Positions 9,166 through 17,485 of a DNA stretch of 64,000 bases are shown here, in pieces; the first letter of the stretch is position 1, and each line of letters opens with the position of its first letter. Position numbers and translations under genes: made by a program. This DNA is from JACPNO01 sp963825405. GTDB taxonomy: Bacteria; Acidobacteriota; Terriglobia; Bryobacterales; Bryobacteraceae. The notes beneath the pieces were generated by a model. The model made no database searches, was not told the origin of the DNA, and saw nothing but the letters and a program-made list of their open reading frames with translations. The stretch is taken from NCBI GenBank assembly GCA_963825405.1, contig CAWGTB010000002.1, forward strand, positions 186,001 to 250,000, in the 5' to 3' direction.

Positions 9166-10715
9166 CCGCCACCGCCGGGCGATTCGACGCGCAGCGTATC
9201 GCCCGCAGCTACCTGAAAATTGGCTTTGCTGCCGACGGCAGAAATGCGGCCGGCATGAGTGAGCGAATTGCGTCCCGGCTTCCCGGGCTTGCCGCCTGCG
9301 AGCCCATATGGCCCGCGCCGGCGGCGATCGGAAAGAATCGTGACATCGGCGGAATCCAGAAATTCGATTTCGCGCACGATACCATCACCACCTGCATTGG
9401 AGCCACGTCCACCGGACCCGCGCCGCACTTCATAGCGCCGCACACGTAGCGGATATTGATGCTCGAACGCTTCGATGGGCGTGTTCCAGCTATTGGTCAT
9501 GTGCGTGTGGACGGCGCTCTCGCCCGGCCCGTGGGCAGACGCGCCCATGCCGCCGGCGATGGTTTCGTAATAGGCGAAAGATCGCTTGCGCAATGTGTCC
9601 CAGCCGCCGAAGCTGAGATTGTTCATCGTGCCCGAACTGGCCGCGGGAATGGCGCGCGGCGCGGCTTTGGCGAGCGCGCCTAGCAGCGTGTCGGTGATGC
9701 GCTGCGACGTCTCGACATTGCCAGCCGCCATGGCCGCGGGCAAACCGGCATTCACCACCGAGCGTTCCGGCGTGATCACGCGGATTGGGCGCAGCAGGCC
9801 CGCCGTGTAGGGAACGTCTTCGGCGAGCAGGCAGCGGAAGACGTACATCGTTGCCGAAACCGCGACCGCGTAATTGGCATTGACGGGTCCGGCTACCTGC
9901 GGCGATGAACCGGTGAAATCCACGCTGGCCGAATCGCCGCGAATGGTGATTGCCACCTGGATGCGGACGGGCTCGGCGGAAACGCCGTCGTCATCCAGAA
10001 AATCGGCGAAGTGATAAACGCCATCGGGCAGCTTGCGAATGGCGGCGCGCATCATGCGCTCGCTGTAATCCTGAAGCTGGCGGACGTTGCGGTGCACGCG
10101 GGCCAGGCCATATTTGGCGGTGACTTCAGATAGCCGGCCGGCGCCGCGCCGGTTGGACATCATCTGCGCCAGCAGATCGCCTTGGCGTTCCTCCGGCGTG
10201 CGTACGTTGGCGAGGATGAGGCGCAACAGACCTTGATCCAGCTTTCCGCCGCGGGCCAGCAACACCGGCGGAATGCGAATGCCTTCCTGGTAAATCTCGC
10301 GAGCTAACGGCATCGATCCCGGGCTCATTCCGCCGACGTCGGCGTGATGCGCGCGATTGGCTACATAAAACGCCGGGCGTTTCCGGCCATCCAGAAAAAC
10401 AGCAGAGACGGCGGTGATGTCGGGCAGATGCGTTCCGCCCTGAAACGGATCGTTGAGAATCACTACGTCGCCCGGCCCGAGCGCGAATGCGTCAATGGCG
10501 TGGCGCACGGAAAGCGGCATGGCGCCGAGATGCACCGGCATGTGGTCGCCCATGGCGATGGTCTCGCCGGCGGCATCGTAGACCGCGCAGGAATAATCGC
10601 GGCGCTCTTTGATGTTGGCCGAAAAAGCCGTTTTGCGCAGCACCGCGCCCATTTCCTCGGCAATGGAAACGAAAATATTGCGAAATAATTCCAGCTCAAT
10701 CGGGTCGGGTTTCAT
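9150..10715 (-). CDS. Hydantoinase B / oxoprolinase family protein
   Basis: Subunit of the ATP-dependent N-methylhydantoinase, acetone carboxylase and oxoprolinase superfamily. The 521-residue protein has the family start ELELFRNIFVSIAEEMGAVLRKTAFSANIKERRD, the GDHMPVHLGAMPLSV and LNDPFQGGTHLPDITAV motifs, and the Gly-rich C-terminal block RRYEVRRGSGGRGSNAGGDG ending in ESPGGGGWG. The partner HyuA subunit is not in this window, which is unusual because the pair is normally adjacent; it may lie elsewhere in the genome. It overlaps the BNR protein upstream by 4 bases and the MFS gene downstream by 16. Confidence 0.9.
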   Translation of the reverse strand: MKPDPIELELFRNIFVSIAEEMGAVLRKTAFSANIKERRDYSCAVYDAAGETIAMGDHMPVHLGAMPLSVRHAIDAFALGPGDVVILNDPFQGGTHLPDITAVSAVFLDGRKRPAFYVANRAHHADVGGMSPGSMPLAREIYQEGIRIPPVLLARGGKLDQGLLRLILANVRTPEERQGDLLAQMMSNRRGAGRLSEVTAKYGLARVHRNVRQLQDYSERMMRAAIRKLPDGVYHFADFLDDDGVSAEPVRIQVAITIRGDSASVDFTGSSPQVAGPVNANYAVAVSATMYVFRCLLAEDVPYTAGLLRPIRVITPERSVVNAGLPAAMAAGNVETSQRITDTLLGALAKAAPRAIPAASSGTMNNLSFGGWDTLRKRSFAYYETIAGGMGASAHGPGESAVHTHMTNSWNTPIEAFEHQYPLRVRRYEVRRGSGGRGSNAGGDGIVREIEFLDSADVTILSDRRRRGPYGLAGGKPGKPGRNSLTHAGRISAVGSKANFQVAAGDTLRVESPGGGGWGRA

Positions 10716-11560
10716 TGCGGATTAGGTGGCGAGGGCGCGGTGTCGGACGAATCCGGAGGCGGCAGCGCAGGCAGGGCCGGCGGCCTGCAAAGGCCTACTG
10801 GCACCAGGAAACTAGCCACGCTTTTCCAACGCTCGGATTCTAGTTTCTCGATATAGTACGACTTGCTGGCGGAATCCGCGCGTGCCCGCCACACCGGTGG
10901 GGTAGTGCGGCCCTTGATAGGGATGGGACGATTGCCGGCTTGCCGGATGTTCCACGTTTCGCCGCCGTTTGAGGATTCGTATAGTTCGTAGCGCGAGGCG
11001 TCGGCGGACTGCATGCGATCGATCAGCAGCGTGCCTGAGGCGGAGGTTTCAAACCAGAATTGCAGGATGGCGCCGCCGGTGCTCTCGCTGAAAATGGGCT
11101 GCTCCCGCCAGGTCTTGCCGCCGTCGGTCGAGGCCAGCAGGAAAGGGTCGCGGGGTAGCGGGCTTTGCAAGCCGCCGCTGATCCAGCCATTCTGAAAATC
11201 GAAGAACTGGATATGATCCAGGCCGCTCGCGCGTAAGCGCGGATACGCCTCGCGCCAGGTATGCCCGCCGTCCTCGCTCACCAGCAGCACGGAGTACAGC
11301 GTGGTTTCGGCGGAATGAATGTTGCCTGCTAGAACGATCCGGTTCAGCACCGCCCCCACCGAGGCGATCTCCAGATAGACCGGGCACGGCTCCTCCTCTG
11401 AGCATGTCATGCCTGCCGATTGAATGTCATCGGGCGTGCACTGGAATGGGAGCAGCATCGGGCGGCCGGTATTTTCCAGCAGGGGGGCGGCGGGGGGCGG
11501 AGTCTCTTGCGCGATGGCCGGCAGCAACGACACCAGCAGGATGAACCCGATATTTCTCAC
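10712..11560 (-). CDS. Secreted BNR/sortilin-like beta-propeller protein
   Basis: The N-terminus MRNIGFILLVSLLPAIAQ is a signal peptide. The body carries three Asp-box repeats of the form S-x-DGG-x-TW or a close variant (SEDGGHTW, STDGGKTW, SSNGGETW), the turn motif of BNR and YCF48-type propellers, plus a Cys pair near residues 53-59. The tail is Pro/Ser-rich. At 282 residues there is room for only part of a propeller. The ATG of the following gene overlaps its stop (ATGA). Enzymatic function is not evident, and it may be a protein-protein interaction module in the periplasm. Confidence 0.75.
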   Translation of the reverse strand: MRNIGFILLVSLLPAIAQETPPPAAPLLENTGRPMLLPFQCTPDDIQSAGMTCSEEEPCPVYLEIASVGAVLNRIVLAGNIHSAETTLYSVLLVSEDGGHTWREAYPRLRASGLDHIQFFDFQNGWISGGLQSPLPRDPFLLASTDGGKTWREQPIFSESTGGAILQFWFETSASGTLLIDRMQSADASRYELYESSNGGETWNIRQAGNRPIPIKGRTTPPVWRARADSASKSYYIEKLESERWKSVASFLVPVGLCRPPALPALPPPDSSDTAPSPPNPQ

Positions 11561-11658
11561 GCTGCCGACGATTCTAGCTCTTTTAAGTGCGCGGTTATGG
11601 GATTGGCGATATTATGCTTGAACTTACGTTTGTAACAAAAAAAATCTTATCCCGAAAT

Positions 11659-11706
11659 GTAACAGCGGGGGTATTTACATCGTCTAATTCTACAAATCCC
11701 CGTTAC
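11659..11706. other. Bulged hairpin in the cysK downstream region
   Basis: GTAAC plus GGGG at the left pairs with CCCCGTTAC at the right (11698-11706), with a three-base bulge in the left arm. On the minus strand an eight-base T run follows about 14 bases later (11636-11643), so it could help terminate cysK transcription. It also directly precedes the strong plus-strand terminator at 11710, so both could be parts of one structured transcript. Confidence 0.4.
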
Positions 11707-11709
11707 AAC

Positions 11710-11763
11710 AGCGGGCGCGACTCACCCCTATCACCCAATTGCGCGCCCGCTGCTTTTTTGTTT
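11710..11763 (+). terminator. Rho-independent terminator oriented to the plus strand
   Basis: A perfect 10-base stem (AGCGGGCGCG at 11710-11719, complement at 11742-11751) with a 22-base loop is followed by GC and a run of six T, then GTTT. The T run lies on the plus strand, yet both neighbouring genes are on the minus strand, so there is no obvious upstream gene for it to serve. See the finding on a possible small RNA. Confidence 0.6.
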
Positions 11764-12718
11764 AATCGCCAAACATTCCTTCAAATAAAGCACTGCTTAA
11801 GTAGCGCTCGCCGGAGTCCGGCAGAATCACGACGATGGTTTTGCCTTTGAGCTCAGGCTCGTGAGCCAGGCGGACGGCTACCGAGGCTGCGGCTCCGCAG
11901 GAAATTCCGGACAGGATGCCTTCCTCTTTCGCCAGGCGGCGCGCCATCTCGATCGACTCTTCGTTGGTCACCATTTCGACGCGGTCCAGCATGGCCAGAT
12001 CGAGGGTGTCGGGGATGAAACCGGCGCCGATGCCCTGGACGCCGTGGGAACCGGGTCGTATAGGCTGCCGGGCGAGAGTCTGGGTGATCACTGCGCTGTT
12101 TTTGGGCTCCACGCCCACGGAAATGATCGCCTTGCGCTTTTCCTTCTTGATATAGCGCGAGACGCCTGAAATGGTGCCGCCCGTGCCCACGCCGGCTACC
12201 AGGACGTCGATCGCGCCATCGGTGTCGTTCCAAATTTCCGGGCCGGTGGTTTTGAAATGGATCTCCGGGTTGGCAGGATTCTTGAATTGCTGCAGCAGGA
12301 CATAGCGATCGGGTCCGGAGGCTACAATCTGCTCGGCTTTCTGAATGGACCCGTTCATGCCTTGCGCGCCGTCCGTAAGCAGCAGCTTGGCGCCCAGAGC
12401 CACCAGCACTTTGCGGCGCTCAATGGACATGGTCTCGGGCATGGCAAGCGTGATGGGATAGCCGCGGGCGGCGGCCACAAACGCCAGCGCGATTCCGGTG
12501 TTGCCGCTGGTGGGTTCGATCAGTTCTTTGCCGGCCTTCAGAATGCCGCGGCGCTCGGCGTCCCAGATCATGGAAGCGCCAATGCGGCATTTCACCGAAT
12601 ACGCCGGATTGCGGCCTTCGACCTTTGCCAGCACCGTCGCGCCGGCGCCTTGAGTGATGCGGTTCAAACGCACCAGCGGCGTCCGGCCGATGCTTAGTGA
12701 ATTGTCATCGAATATCAC
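11762..12718 (-). CDS. cysK: Cysteine synthase A (O-acetylserine sulfhydrylase)
   Basis: PLP enzyme that makes cysteine from O-acetylserine and sulfide. The GTG at 12718 starts VIFDDNSLSIGRTPLVRL, 5 bases after the stop of the Rrf2 regulator; the frame is open further upstream but that part lies inside the regulator. Signatures: NPAYSVKCRIG with the PLP lysine, the substrate loop PTSGNTGIA, GVGTGGTISG for phosphate binding, and SGISCGAA near the end. The length of 318 residues is normal. Regulator and enzyme form one operon, matching the CymR-CysK partnership known from Firmicutes, where CysK binds the regulator. Confidence 0.96.
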   Translation of the reverse strand: MIFDDNSLSIGRTPLVRLNRITQGAGATVLAKVEGRNPAYSVKCRIGASMIWDAERRGILKAGKELIEPTSGNTGIALAFVAAARGYPITLAMPETMSIERRKVLVALGAKLLLTDGAQGMNGSIQKAEQIVASGPDRYVLLQQFKNPANPEIHFKTTGPEIWNDTDGAIDVLVAGVGTGGTISGVSRYIKKEKRKAIISVGVEPKNSAVITQTLARQPIRPGSHGVQGIGAGFIPDTLDLAMLDRVEMVTNEESIEMARRLAKEEGILSGISCGAAASVAVRLAHEPELKGKTIVVILPDSGERYLSSALFEGMFGD

Positions 12719-12723
12719 GCTTG

Positions 12724-13152
12724 TCAGATCTCCCAGTTGGGCACGAATTTGGCGTTCTTTTCCGTCCACGTGCGGCGGAGGTCGGCGAACGACGTCTGAT
12801 CCAGTACTTCCGAAATACCCCCGTTGACGCGCTCCCACAGCTCGTGAAACGGTGAATCATAGTTCCGGCGCGCTCGCGATTTTTCGTCGCGGGCGCCTTC
12901 GACAAAGCGCAGCACCTCACCGACTTTGATGGATTCCGGCGGCCTCGCCAGCAGATATCCTCCATCCGCGCCCCGGCGGGACTCGACGAAGCCTCCCTGT
13001 TTGAGGCTGGCCAGGATCAGCTCCAGGAATTTTTGTGGGATCTTCTGCCTTTGCGCGATGCCGGCGATCTTTACGGGCTGGCGGGTGGAAGCTTGCAGGG
13101 TCAGGTCGAAAACAGCCTGCAGCGCGTATTCGCCCTTAACGGATATGTACAT
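12724..13152 (-). CDS. Rrf2 family transcriptional regulator (CymR-like)
   Basis: Winged-helix repressor of 142 residues. The Rrf2 fold is clear: MYISVKGEYALQAVFDL at the N-terminus, the recognition segment IPQKFLELILASLKQGGFVESRRGADGGYLLARPP with its wing, and SIKVGEVLRFVEG. There is no Cys in the protein, so it cannot bind the iron-sulfur cluster of IscR or NsrR; this favours a CymR-type cysteine-metabolism regulator. It is transcribed with cysK, and its promoter overlaps a palindrome (13168-13192), which suggests autoregulation. The CymR assignment is inference from context. Confidence 0.88.
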   Translation of the reverse strand: MYISVKGEYALQAVFDLTLQASTRQPVKIAGIAQRQKIPQKFLELILASLKQGGFVESRRGADGGYLLARPPESIKVGEVLRFVEGARDEKSRARRNYDSPFHELWERVNGGISEVLDQTSFADLRRTWTEKNAKFVPNWEI

Positions 13153-13167
13153 CGTGTGGGAAGTGGC

Positions 13168-13216
13168 AATCTCCTGTTTTCAACTAGAGATTATGCGAAA
13201 TGCGGGAGACAGTCAA
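13168..13216 (-). promoter_or_regulatory. Promoter and operator of the Rrf2-cysK operon
   Basis: On the minus strand TTGACT (13216-13211) and TAATCT (13193-13188) are spaced by 17 bases, a good sigma-70 promoter. An inverted repeat with arms AATCTC and GAGATT and a 13-base centre occupies 13168-13192 and overlaps the -10 box. Position and symmetry suit binding by the Rrf2 dimer encoded just downstream. Confidence 0.65.
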
Positions 13217-13314
13217 GGATGAGGAGGGAAGATACTGGGGACAGCCGCGCAGCGCTGAGGAGCAACTACACGGCTATCCCACGAATTGATCGGCGGCAAA
13301 ACCGCCACGAACAA

Positions 13315-13467
13315 CTACTTCTTTTCGTCGGTGGTCTTTTTGTCTTTCTTCTTCTTGCCCTTCTTTTCCTTCTTGTCAGTCGTCTTGGTGTCGTCGCGGC
13401 CGAAAGAAACGCTGGCCAGACCGGTGAGCAAGGACAAGCTGAGCATTGCGATCATCAATTTCTTCAT
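13315..13467 (-). CDS. Small lysine-rich secreted protein
   Basis: A 50-residue ORF with a strong AAGGAG ribosome site about 10 bases before its ATG. The first 22 residues (MKKLMIAMLSLSLLTGLASVSF) form a signal peptide; the mature part is almost entirely Lys, Asp, Glu and Thr (GRDDTKTTDKKEKKGKKKK and so on), hence highly charged and probably disordered. Such tiny Lys-rich exported proteins are seen in acidobacterial genomes without a known function. The short mature region could bind polyanions at the cell surface, but that is speculation. Confidence 0.65.
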   Translation of the reverse strand: MKKLMIAMLSLSLLTGLASVSFGRDDTKTTDKKEKKGKKKKDKKTTDEKK

Positions 13468-13702
13468 TTGTTGGAGTTCTCCTTGTGATATGACGATACG
13501 ATCGTCATCGGTATCATAGCGAAGCGCAGATGAACCCGGTCTTAAGGTGGTATTAAAATCTGTTCATTTTGATACAGTTTTGGGTCACACTTTTCGAAAT
13601 CGCCCCTCCCTTCGAGTAAACCTATGAAGTAAAAGAATTTGTCGACTCATTTCCGTTGTAACTCGTGTTACACCGACTGGTCTGGCTGGTAGGCTGGAAA
13701 CG

Positions 13703-13915
13703 ATGAAAAAGGCAGACCTGGCGAGGCGGCTGGCTAAACGATCCGGCGTTTCCACCGCCGAGGCCGCGGACCAATTGGACCGGGTGGTCAACGGGATCCT
13801 CACCCACCTGAAAAAAGGGCAGAATGCGCGACTGCCAGGGCTGGGTACTTTCACAGCCGGCCGGAGCTTGCGCTTCAAGTTCGAGCCCAAACTTGGCAAA
13901 ACTCATGGCAAGTGA
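13703..13915 (+). CDS. Short HU/IHF-like DNA-binding protein
   Basis: A 70-residue relative of the HU family. The start KKADLARRLAKRSGVSTAEAADQLDRVVNGILTHLKKGQNARLPGLGTF follows the helical body and first strands of HU, including the GLGTF turn. The DNA-embracing arm and C-terminal helix are replaced by a short basic tail (RSLRFKFEPKLGKTHGK), so this is a truncated, atypical HU, about 20 residues shorter than usual. It overlaps the following TIR gene by 11 bases, so the two proteins are translationally coupled. Confidence 0.8.
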   Translation: MKKADLARRLAKRSGVSTAEAADQLDRVVNGILTHLKKGQNARLPGLGTFTAGRSLRFKFEPKLGKTHGK

Positions 13916-14471
13916 GTGGTCCTCGGCCAAAAGCGTGGCCGCCATGGTGCGGCAGTGCCTGAAGGAAGGCAAGGCTGTGGAAATCGATGGCCTGGGCCGT
14001 TTCGTGCCCAGTCCGCGCAAAGCCGCGCGATTCGTCCCGCGCACTCAGCCCAAGGTCTTCCTGGCTTACGTGCAGGAGGACGCCAGCGCGGCTGACCGAA
14101 TCTTCGATGGCCTCTGGGCGCGGGGGTTCGATCCGTGGCTGGACCGGCGCAAGCTGATGCCTGGCCAGAACTGGCCGCGATCCATCGAGCAGGCCATTGA
14201 GACTTCGAAGTTCGTGATCGCCTGTTTTTCGCAGAACTCGGTCAGCAAGAAGGGCGGATTCCAGGCGGAAATCCGCTATGCGCTGGACTGCGCGCGCCGG
14301 ATTCCTCTGGACGACATTTTTCTGATCCCGGTGCGCCTGGACGCGTGCTGCGTTCCAGTGAGCATCCAGCGCGAGACGCAGTACATCGATCTGTTTCCCG
14401 GCTGGGATCGTGGCTTTGCGCGCATCCTGAGCGTGATCCGCAAACAGATCAGACCGCGGATGGCGAAATGA
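13905..14471 (+). CDS. HU-like N-terminal segment fused to a TIR domain
   Basis: A 188-residue protein starting at the ATG 13905 inside the end of the HU-like gene. Residues 1-45 resemble the second half of HU (VAAMVRQCLKEGKAVEIDGLGRF matches the helix plus GLGTF turn of the upstream protein). From about residue 50 a TIR_2-type domain follows: PKVFLAYVQEDASAADRIFDGL, then the WLDRRKLMPGQNWPRSIEQAI loop and GFQAEIRYALD, whose Glu stands where the NAD-cleaving Glu of catalytic TIR domains sits. Known for the family: TIR domains are NADases or signalling modules in immunity. Inferred: the HU part directs it to DNA or to its HU partner. Confidence 0.8.
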   Translation: MASEWSSAKSVAAMVRQCLKEGKAVEIDGLGRFVPSPRKAARFVPRTQPKVFLAYVQEDASAADRIFDGLWARGFDPWLDRRKLMPGQNWPRSIEQAIETSKFVIACFSQNSVSKKGGFQAEIRYALDCARRIPLDDIFLIPVRLDACCVPVSIQRETQYIDLFPGWDRGFARILSVIRKQIRPRMAK

Positions 14472-14473
14472 GA

Positions 14474-14880
14474 TTACCGCTTGGCGAGGTGCGCGACTTT
14501 TTTTTCGATCTCGGCGCGGTTCTTGGCTTCCGGCGCGAGCTCCAGATACTTCTGGTAAGCTTCGCGCGCTGCTTTCGTGTCCTTCTGCTTTTCCTCGGCT
14601 TCGCCCAGGCGCAGGAAGGCTTCGGCCAATTGCGAGTTCCATTGGGTGGCTTCGCGGAAGCGCTGCACGGCGGCGCGATAGCTTCCCTTGCGGAAGTAGT
14701 AATTGCCGATGCGCAGTTCCCGTTCGGCCTGGATGGGATTGAAAGTGTATTCCTTCGGTTTGAGCGCTTCGTCTTCCTCGGCGGGCGCCTGTTCCTGGCG
14801 CGCGGGGTCGGGCGCGGGCGGCTTCTTTTGAGCCAGCAAGCCGGAGGCGAGGACGGCGGTGACCCACCGGCGCGTGACAT
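14474..14880 (-). CDS. TPR-repeat protein with signal peptide (start disrupted)
   Basis: The C-terminal part contains TPR helices (ELRIGNYYFRKGSYRAAVQRFREATQWNSQLAEAFLRLGEAEEKQKDTKAAREAYQKYLELAP, about two repeats), preceded by a charged, Pro-rich linker. In the same frame, upstream of a TTG at 14839, the bases encode TRRWVTAVLASGLLAQ, a typical export signal, but the only nearby ATG (14880) is in another frame. A one- or two-base error after that ATG would restore a normal gene. Probably periplasmic or membrane-attached. Divergent from uvrC. Confidence 0.7.
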
Positions 14881-14892
14881 AATTTAATTATA

Positions 14893-16734
14893 TTGCCACC
14901 ATCGCCGGAACTCCGGAACAAGGCTGGGCAGCTTCCTTTGGCTCCCGGCGTGTATCTCTACAAGGACGCCAACGGACGGTGATCTACGTCGGCAAGGCCA
15001 AGAGCCTGCGCGCGCGGGTGCGCAGCTACTTTTCCGACGACAAGCTGGCCGACGTCAAGACCGGCACGCTGCTGTCGGAAGCCGCGCGACGTCGATTACA
15101 TCCTGGTCGACAACGAGAAAGAGGCGCTGGCGCTCGAGAACAATCTCATCAAGCAGTGGAAGCCGCGCTTCAATATCCTGCTGCGCGACGACAAGACCTA
15201 TCCGTACATCAAGCTGACCAGCGAAAAATATCCGCGCGTGTACGTGACGCGGCGGCTGCGCAAAGACGGCTCCACTTACTTCGGTCCGTACTTTCCGGGC
15301 AATCTGGCGCATCGGCTGGTGCAACTTTATCCACCGGCATTTCCTGGTGCCGTCCTGCAAGGTGGATCTGACGCGATTCCATCCGCAAGCCGTGCCTGCA
15401 GTTCCACATTCATCGCTGCCTGGGACCTTGCGTGGAGGGCCTGACGACCGACGAGAACTATGCGACCGCGGTGCGCGACGTCCGGCTGTTTCTGGAAGGC
15501 CGGCATGACGGATCTGGCCGGCGAGCTGCGCAAGCGAATGCGAACAGGCGTCCGAAGATACGCGCTTCGAAGAAGCCGCCTCGCTGCGCGATCTGCTTTC
15601 GACGGTGGAGGAGATGGAAGAGCGGCAGAAGATGGCGGCGGCAGCGGGCGACGACATCGACATTTTCGCTGTACTACGCCGAGCCGCCGCTGGTGGCGGT
15701 GAACCTGTTCCATCTGCGCAACGGACGCATCGTCGACCGCCGCGAATTTTTCTGGGAAGATCAGACACGAGTTCGATCCCTCGGAGTTCTTCTTCGTCGC
15801 TGCTGAAGCAGATTTATCTCGACCAGCAGTACGTCCCGGCGGTGATCCACGTGCCGGTGGATTTCGAAGATCGCGAAGCGCTGGAGGAACTGCTGTCGGA
15901 GAAGCGCAATCGGAAAGTGGAGATCCACACTCCGCAGCGCGGGCAGAAGAAGGCCATGCTGGATCTGGTGCGAGACCAACGCGAAGCACAGCTTCGACCA
16001 GCGTTTCCGCGTGATGAAGCCATCGTCGAAAGCGATTCAGGAGGCGCTGGCAGGAGACGCTGGGCTTGCCGGAACCGCCCAAGCGCATCGAGTGCTTCGA
16101 CATCTCGCACATTCAGGGCACCGACAAAGTGGCCAGCATGGTGGTGTGGGAAGACGGCCGGATGAAGAAGTCCGACTACCGCAAGTTCATCATCCGCACG
16201 GTGATCGGCAACGACGATTTCGCCAGCATGCGCGAAGTGGTGACGCGGCGCTATGCGCGGCTGCAGGCGGAGAACCAGCCGTTGCCGGGCCTGATCCTGA
16301 TCGATGGCGGACTCGGGCAGTTGCACGCGGCGGCGGAGGCGCTCGAATCGCTCGGGATTATCAACCAGCCGCTGGCGTCGATCGCCAAGCGCGAGGAGAT
16401 TATCTACGTGTACGGGCAGGAGGACGAGCCGATCGCGCTCGACCGCTTCTCGCCGATTCTGCATCTGATCCAGACGATTCGCGATGAAGCGCACCGGTTC
16501 GCGGTGACGTTCCACCGCACGCGGCGCAACGCGCAGAGTCTGACTTCGGAGCTGGAGCAGATTCGAGGTGTCGGGGAGCGGACGGTGCAGAAGTTGCTGC
16601 GACATTTTGGGAGTTCGGAGCGGGTGCGGGCGGCTAGCGAAGAGGAATTGGCGAAGATGGCGGGTCCGGCGGCGGCAAAACGGATTCGGGAATATTACGC
16701 GGCAGTGAGCGCGCGCGGCGAAGGGCGGGTTTGA
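14893..16734 (+). CDS. uvrC: UvrABC system subunit C, broken by about eleven frameshifts
   Basis: Excinuclease subunit that makes both cuts in nucleotide excision repair. A TTG at 14893 begins PPSPELRNK and the GIY-YIG domain (PLAPGVYLYKDANGR, then VIYVGKAKSLRARVRSYF). All later blocks are present: FGPYFPGNL, the CLGPC Cys motif, the UVR motif in SEDTRFEEAASLRD, the RNase H-like half with ECFDISHIQGTD, LILIDGGLGQL, and C-terminal HhH repeats ending EEELAKMAGPAAAKRI. The frame changes near 14980, 15086, 15329, 15386, 15508, 15540, 15669, 15769, 15793, 15974 and 16051, then stays open to 16734. Conservation across every break argues for poor sequence quality rather than a pseudogene. Confidence 0.88.
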
Positions 16735-16816
16735 AACCCGCCCCTACGATGCGATTCGTTGGTCTCGATGGTGGGGTGTCAACGCCGCAGTTGTAGGGGG
16801 GTTTTTAAACCCGCCC
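16723..16816. repeat. Inverted pair of GGGCGGGTTT hairpins between convergent genes
   Basis: At 16723-16747 GGGCGGGTTT folds back on GAAACCCGCCC to make its own hairpin, and a near-complementary copy at 16793-16816 reads GTAGGGGGG...AAACCCGCCC and is followed by TTTTTT. The stops of uvrC (16732-16734) and of the methyltransferase (16805-16807) both lie inside it. It can serve as a bidirectional terminator. The composition is like palindromic units scattered in large soil genomes. Confidence 0.65.
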
Positions 16817-17478
16817 TTTTTTCACGGCTAGCGTCAGGCCGTCGCCTACTGGCAGCATGCTGTGCCAGACGCGCTGGTCGGTGTGCATCTTTTCGTTGAA
16901 GGCGCGGATGGCTAGGGTGTCGGCGTCGTTGGCTGCGGGGTCGATGACGCGGCCGTGCCATAGCACGTTATCGACGGCGATCAGGCCGCCGGGGCGCAGC
17001 AGCTACCAGGGCGCGCTCGTAGTAGTTGGCGTAATTTTCCTTGTCGGCGTCGATGAAGGCGAAGTCGAACGTGCCGGCGCGGCCTTCGGCGATGCAGCGC
17101 GTCGAGCGTCTCGGACAGCGGGCGCCAGGCGCAGGTCGATCTTGGATTCGACGCCGGCTTCGCGCCAGTACTTGCGGGCGATGGCGGTGTATTCGCTCGA
17201 AATGTCGCAGGCGATGATCTTGCCGTCGGCAGGTAGCGCCAGCGCGACGGCAAGTGAGCTGTAGCCGGTGAACACGCCCACTTCGAGCGTGAGCTTGCAT
17301 TCAGCAGATGCGCCAGCACGGCCATGAATTGCCCTTGCTCCGGAGTGATCTGCATTCCCGCCATCGGATGGGCGGCTGTTTCTTCGCGCAAGCGCTGGAG
17401 AATTTCCGGTTCCTGAAGCGAGACGCTGCGGAGATAGTCCGCCAATTCGCCGGTCATTGTCACTTTCACGTGGGGCAT
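16805..17478 (-). CDS. Class I SAM O-methyltransferase (caffeoyl-CoA OMT-like), frameshifted
   Basis: Small SAM-dependent methyltransferase of the O-methyltransferase family 3. Reconstructed text from the ATG at 17478 gives MPHVKVTMTGELADYL, ITPEQGQFMAVLAHLL, the SAM loop EVGVFTGYSSLAVALALP, IIACDISSEY, the metal-binding region FIDADKENYANYYE, and IAVDNVLWHGRV near the C-terminus, ending LAVKKGRV. At least three frame changes occur (near 17300, 17105 and 17005), again with conserved text on both sides. Substrate unknown. It is the last gene of a tight minus-strand operon with two phosphoesterases and rsmE. Confidence 0.8.
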
Positions 17479-17485
17479 GGAGAGG

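Noticed and set aside
13875..14921. A 348-residue minus-strand gene
   Set aside because: It lies antisense to the HU/TIR gene and out of frame with the TPR gene; no domain is visible.
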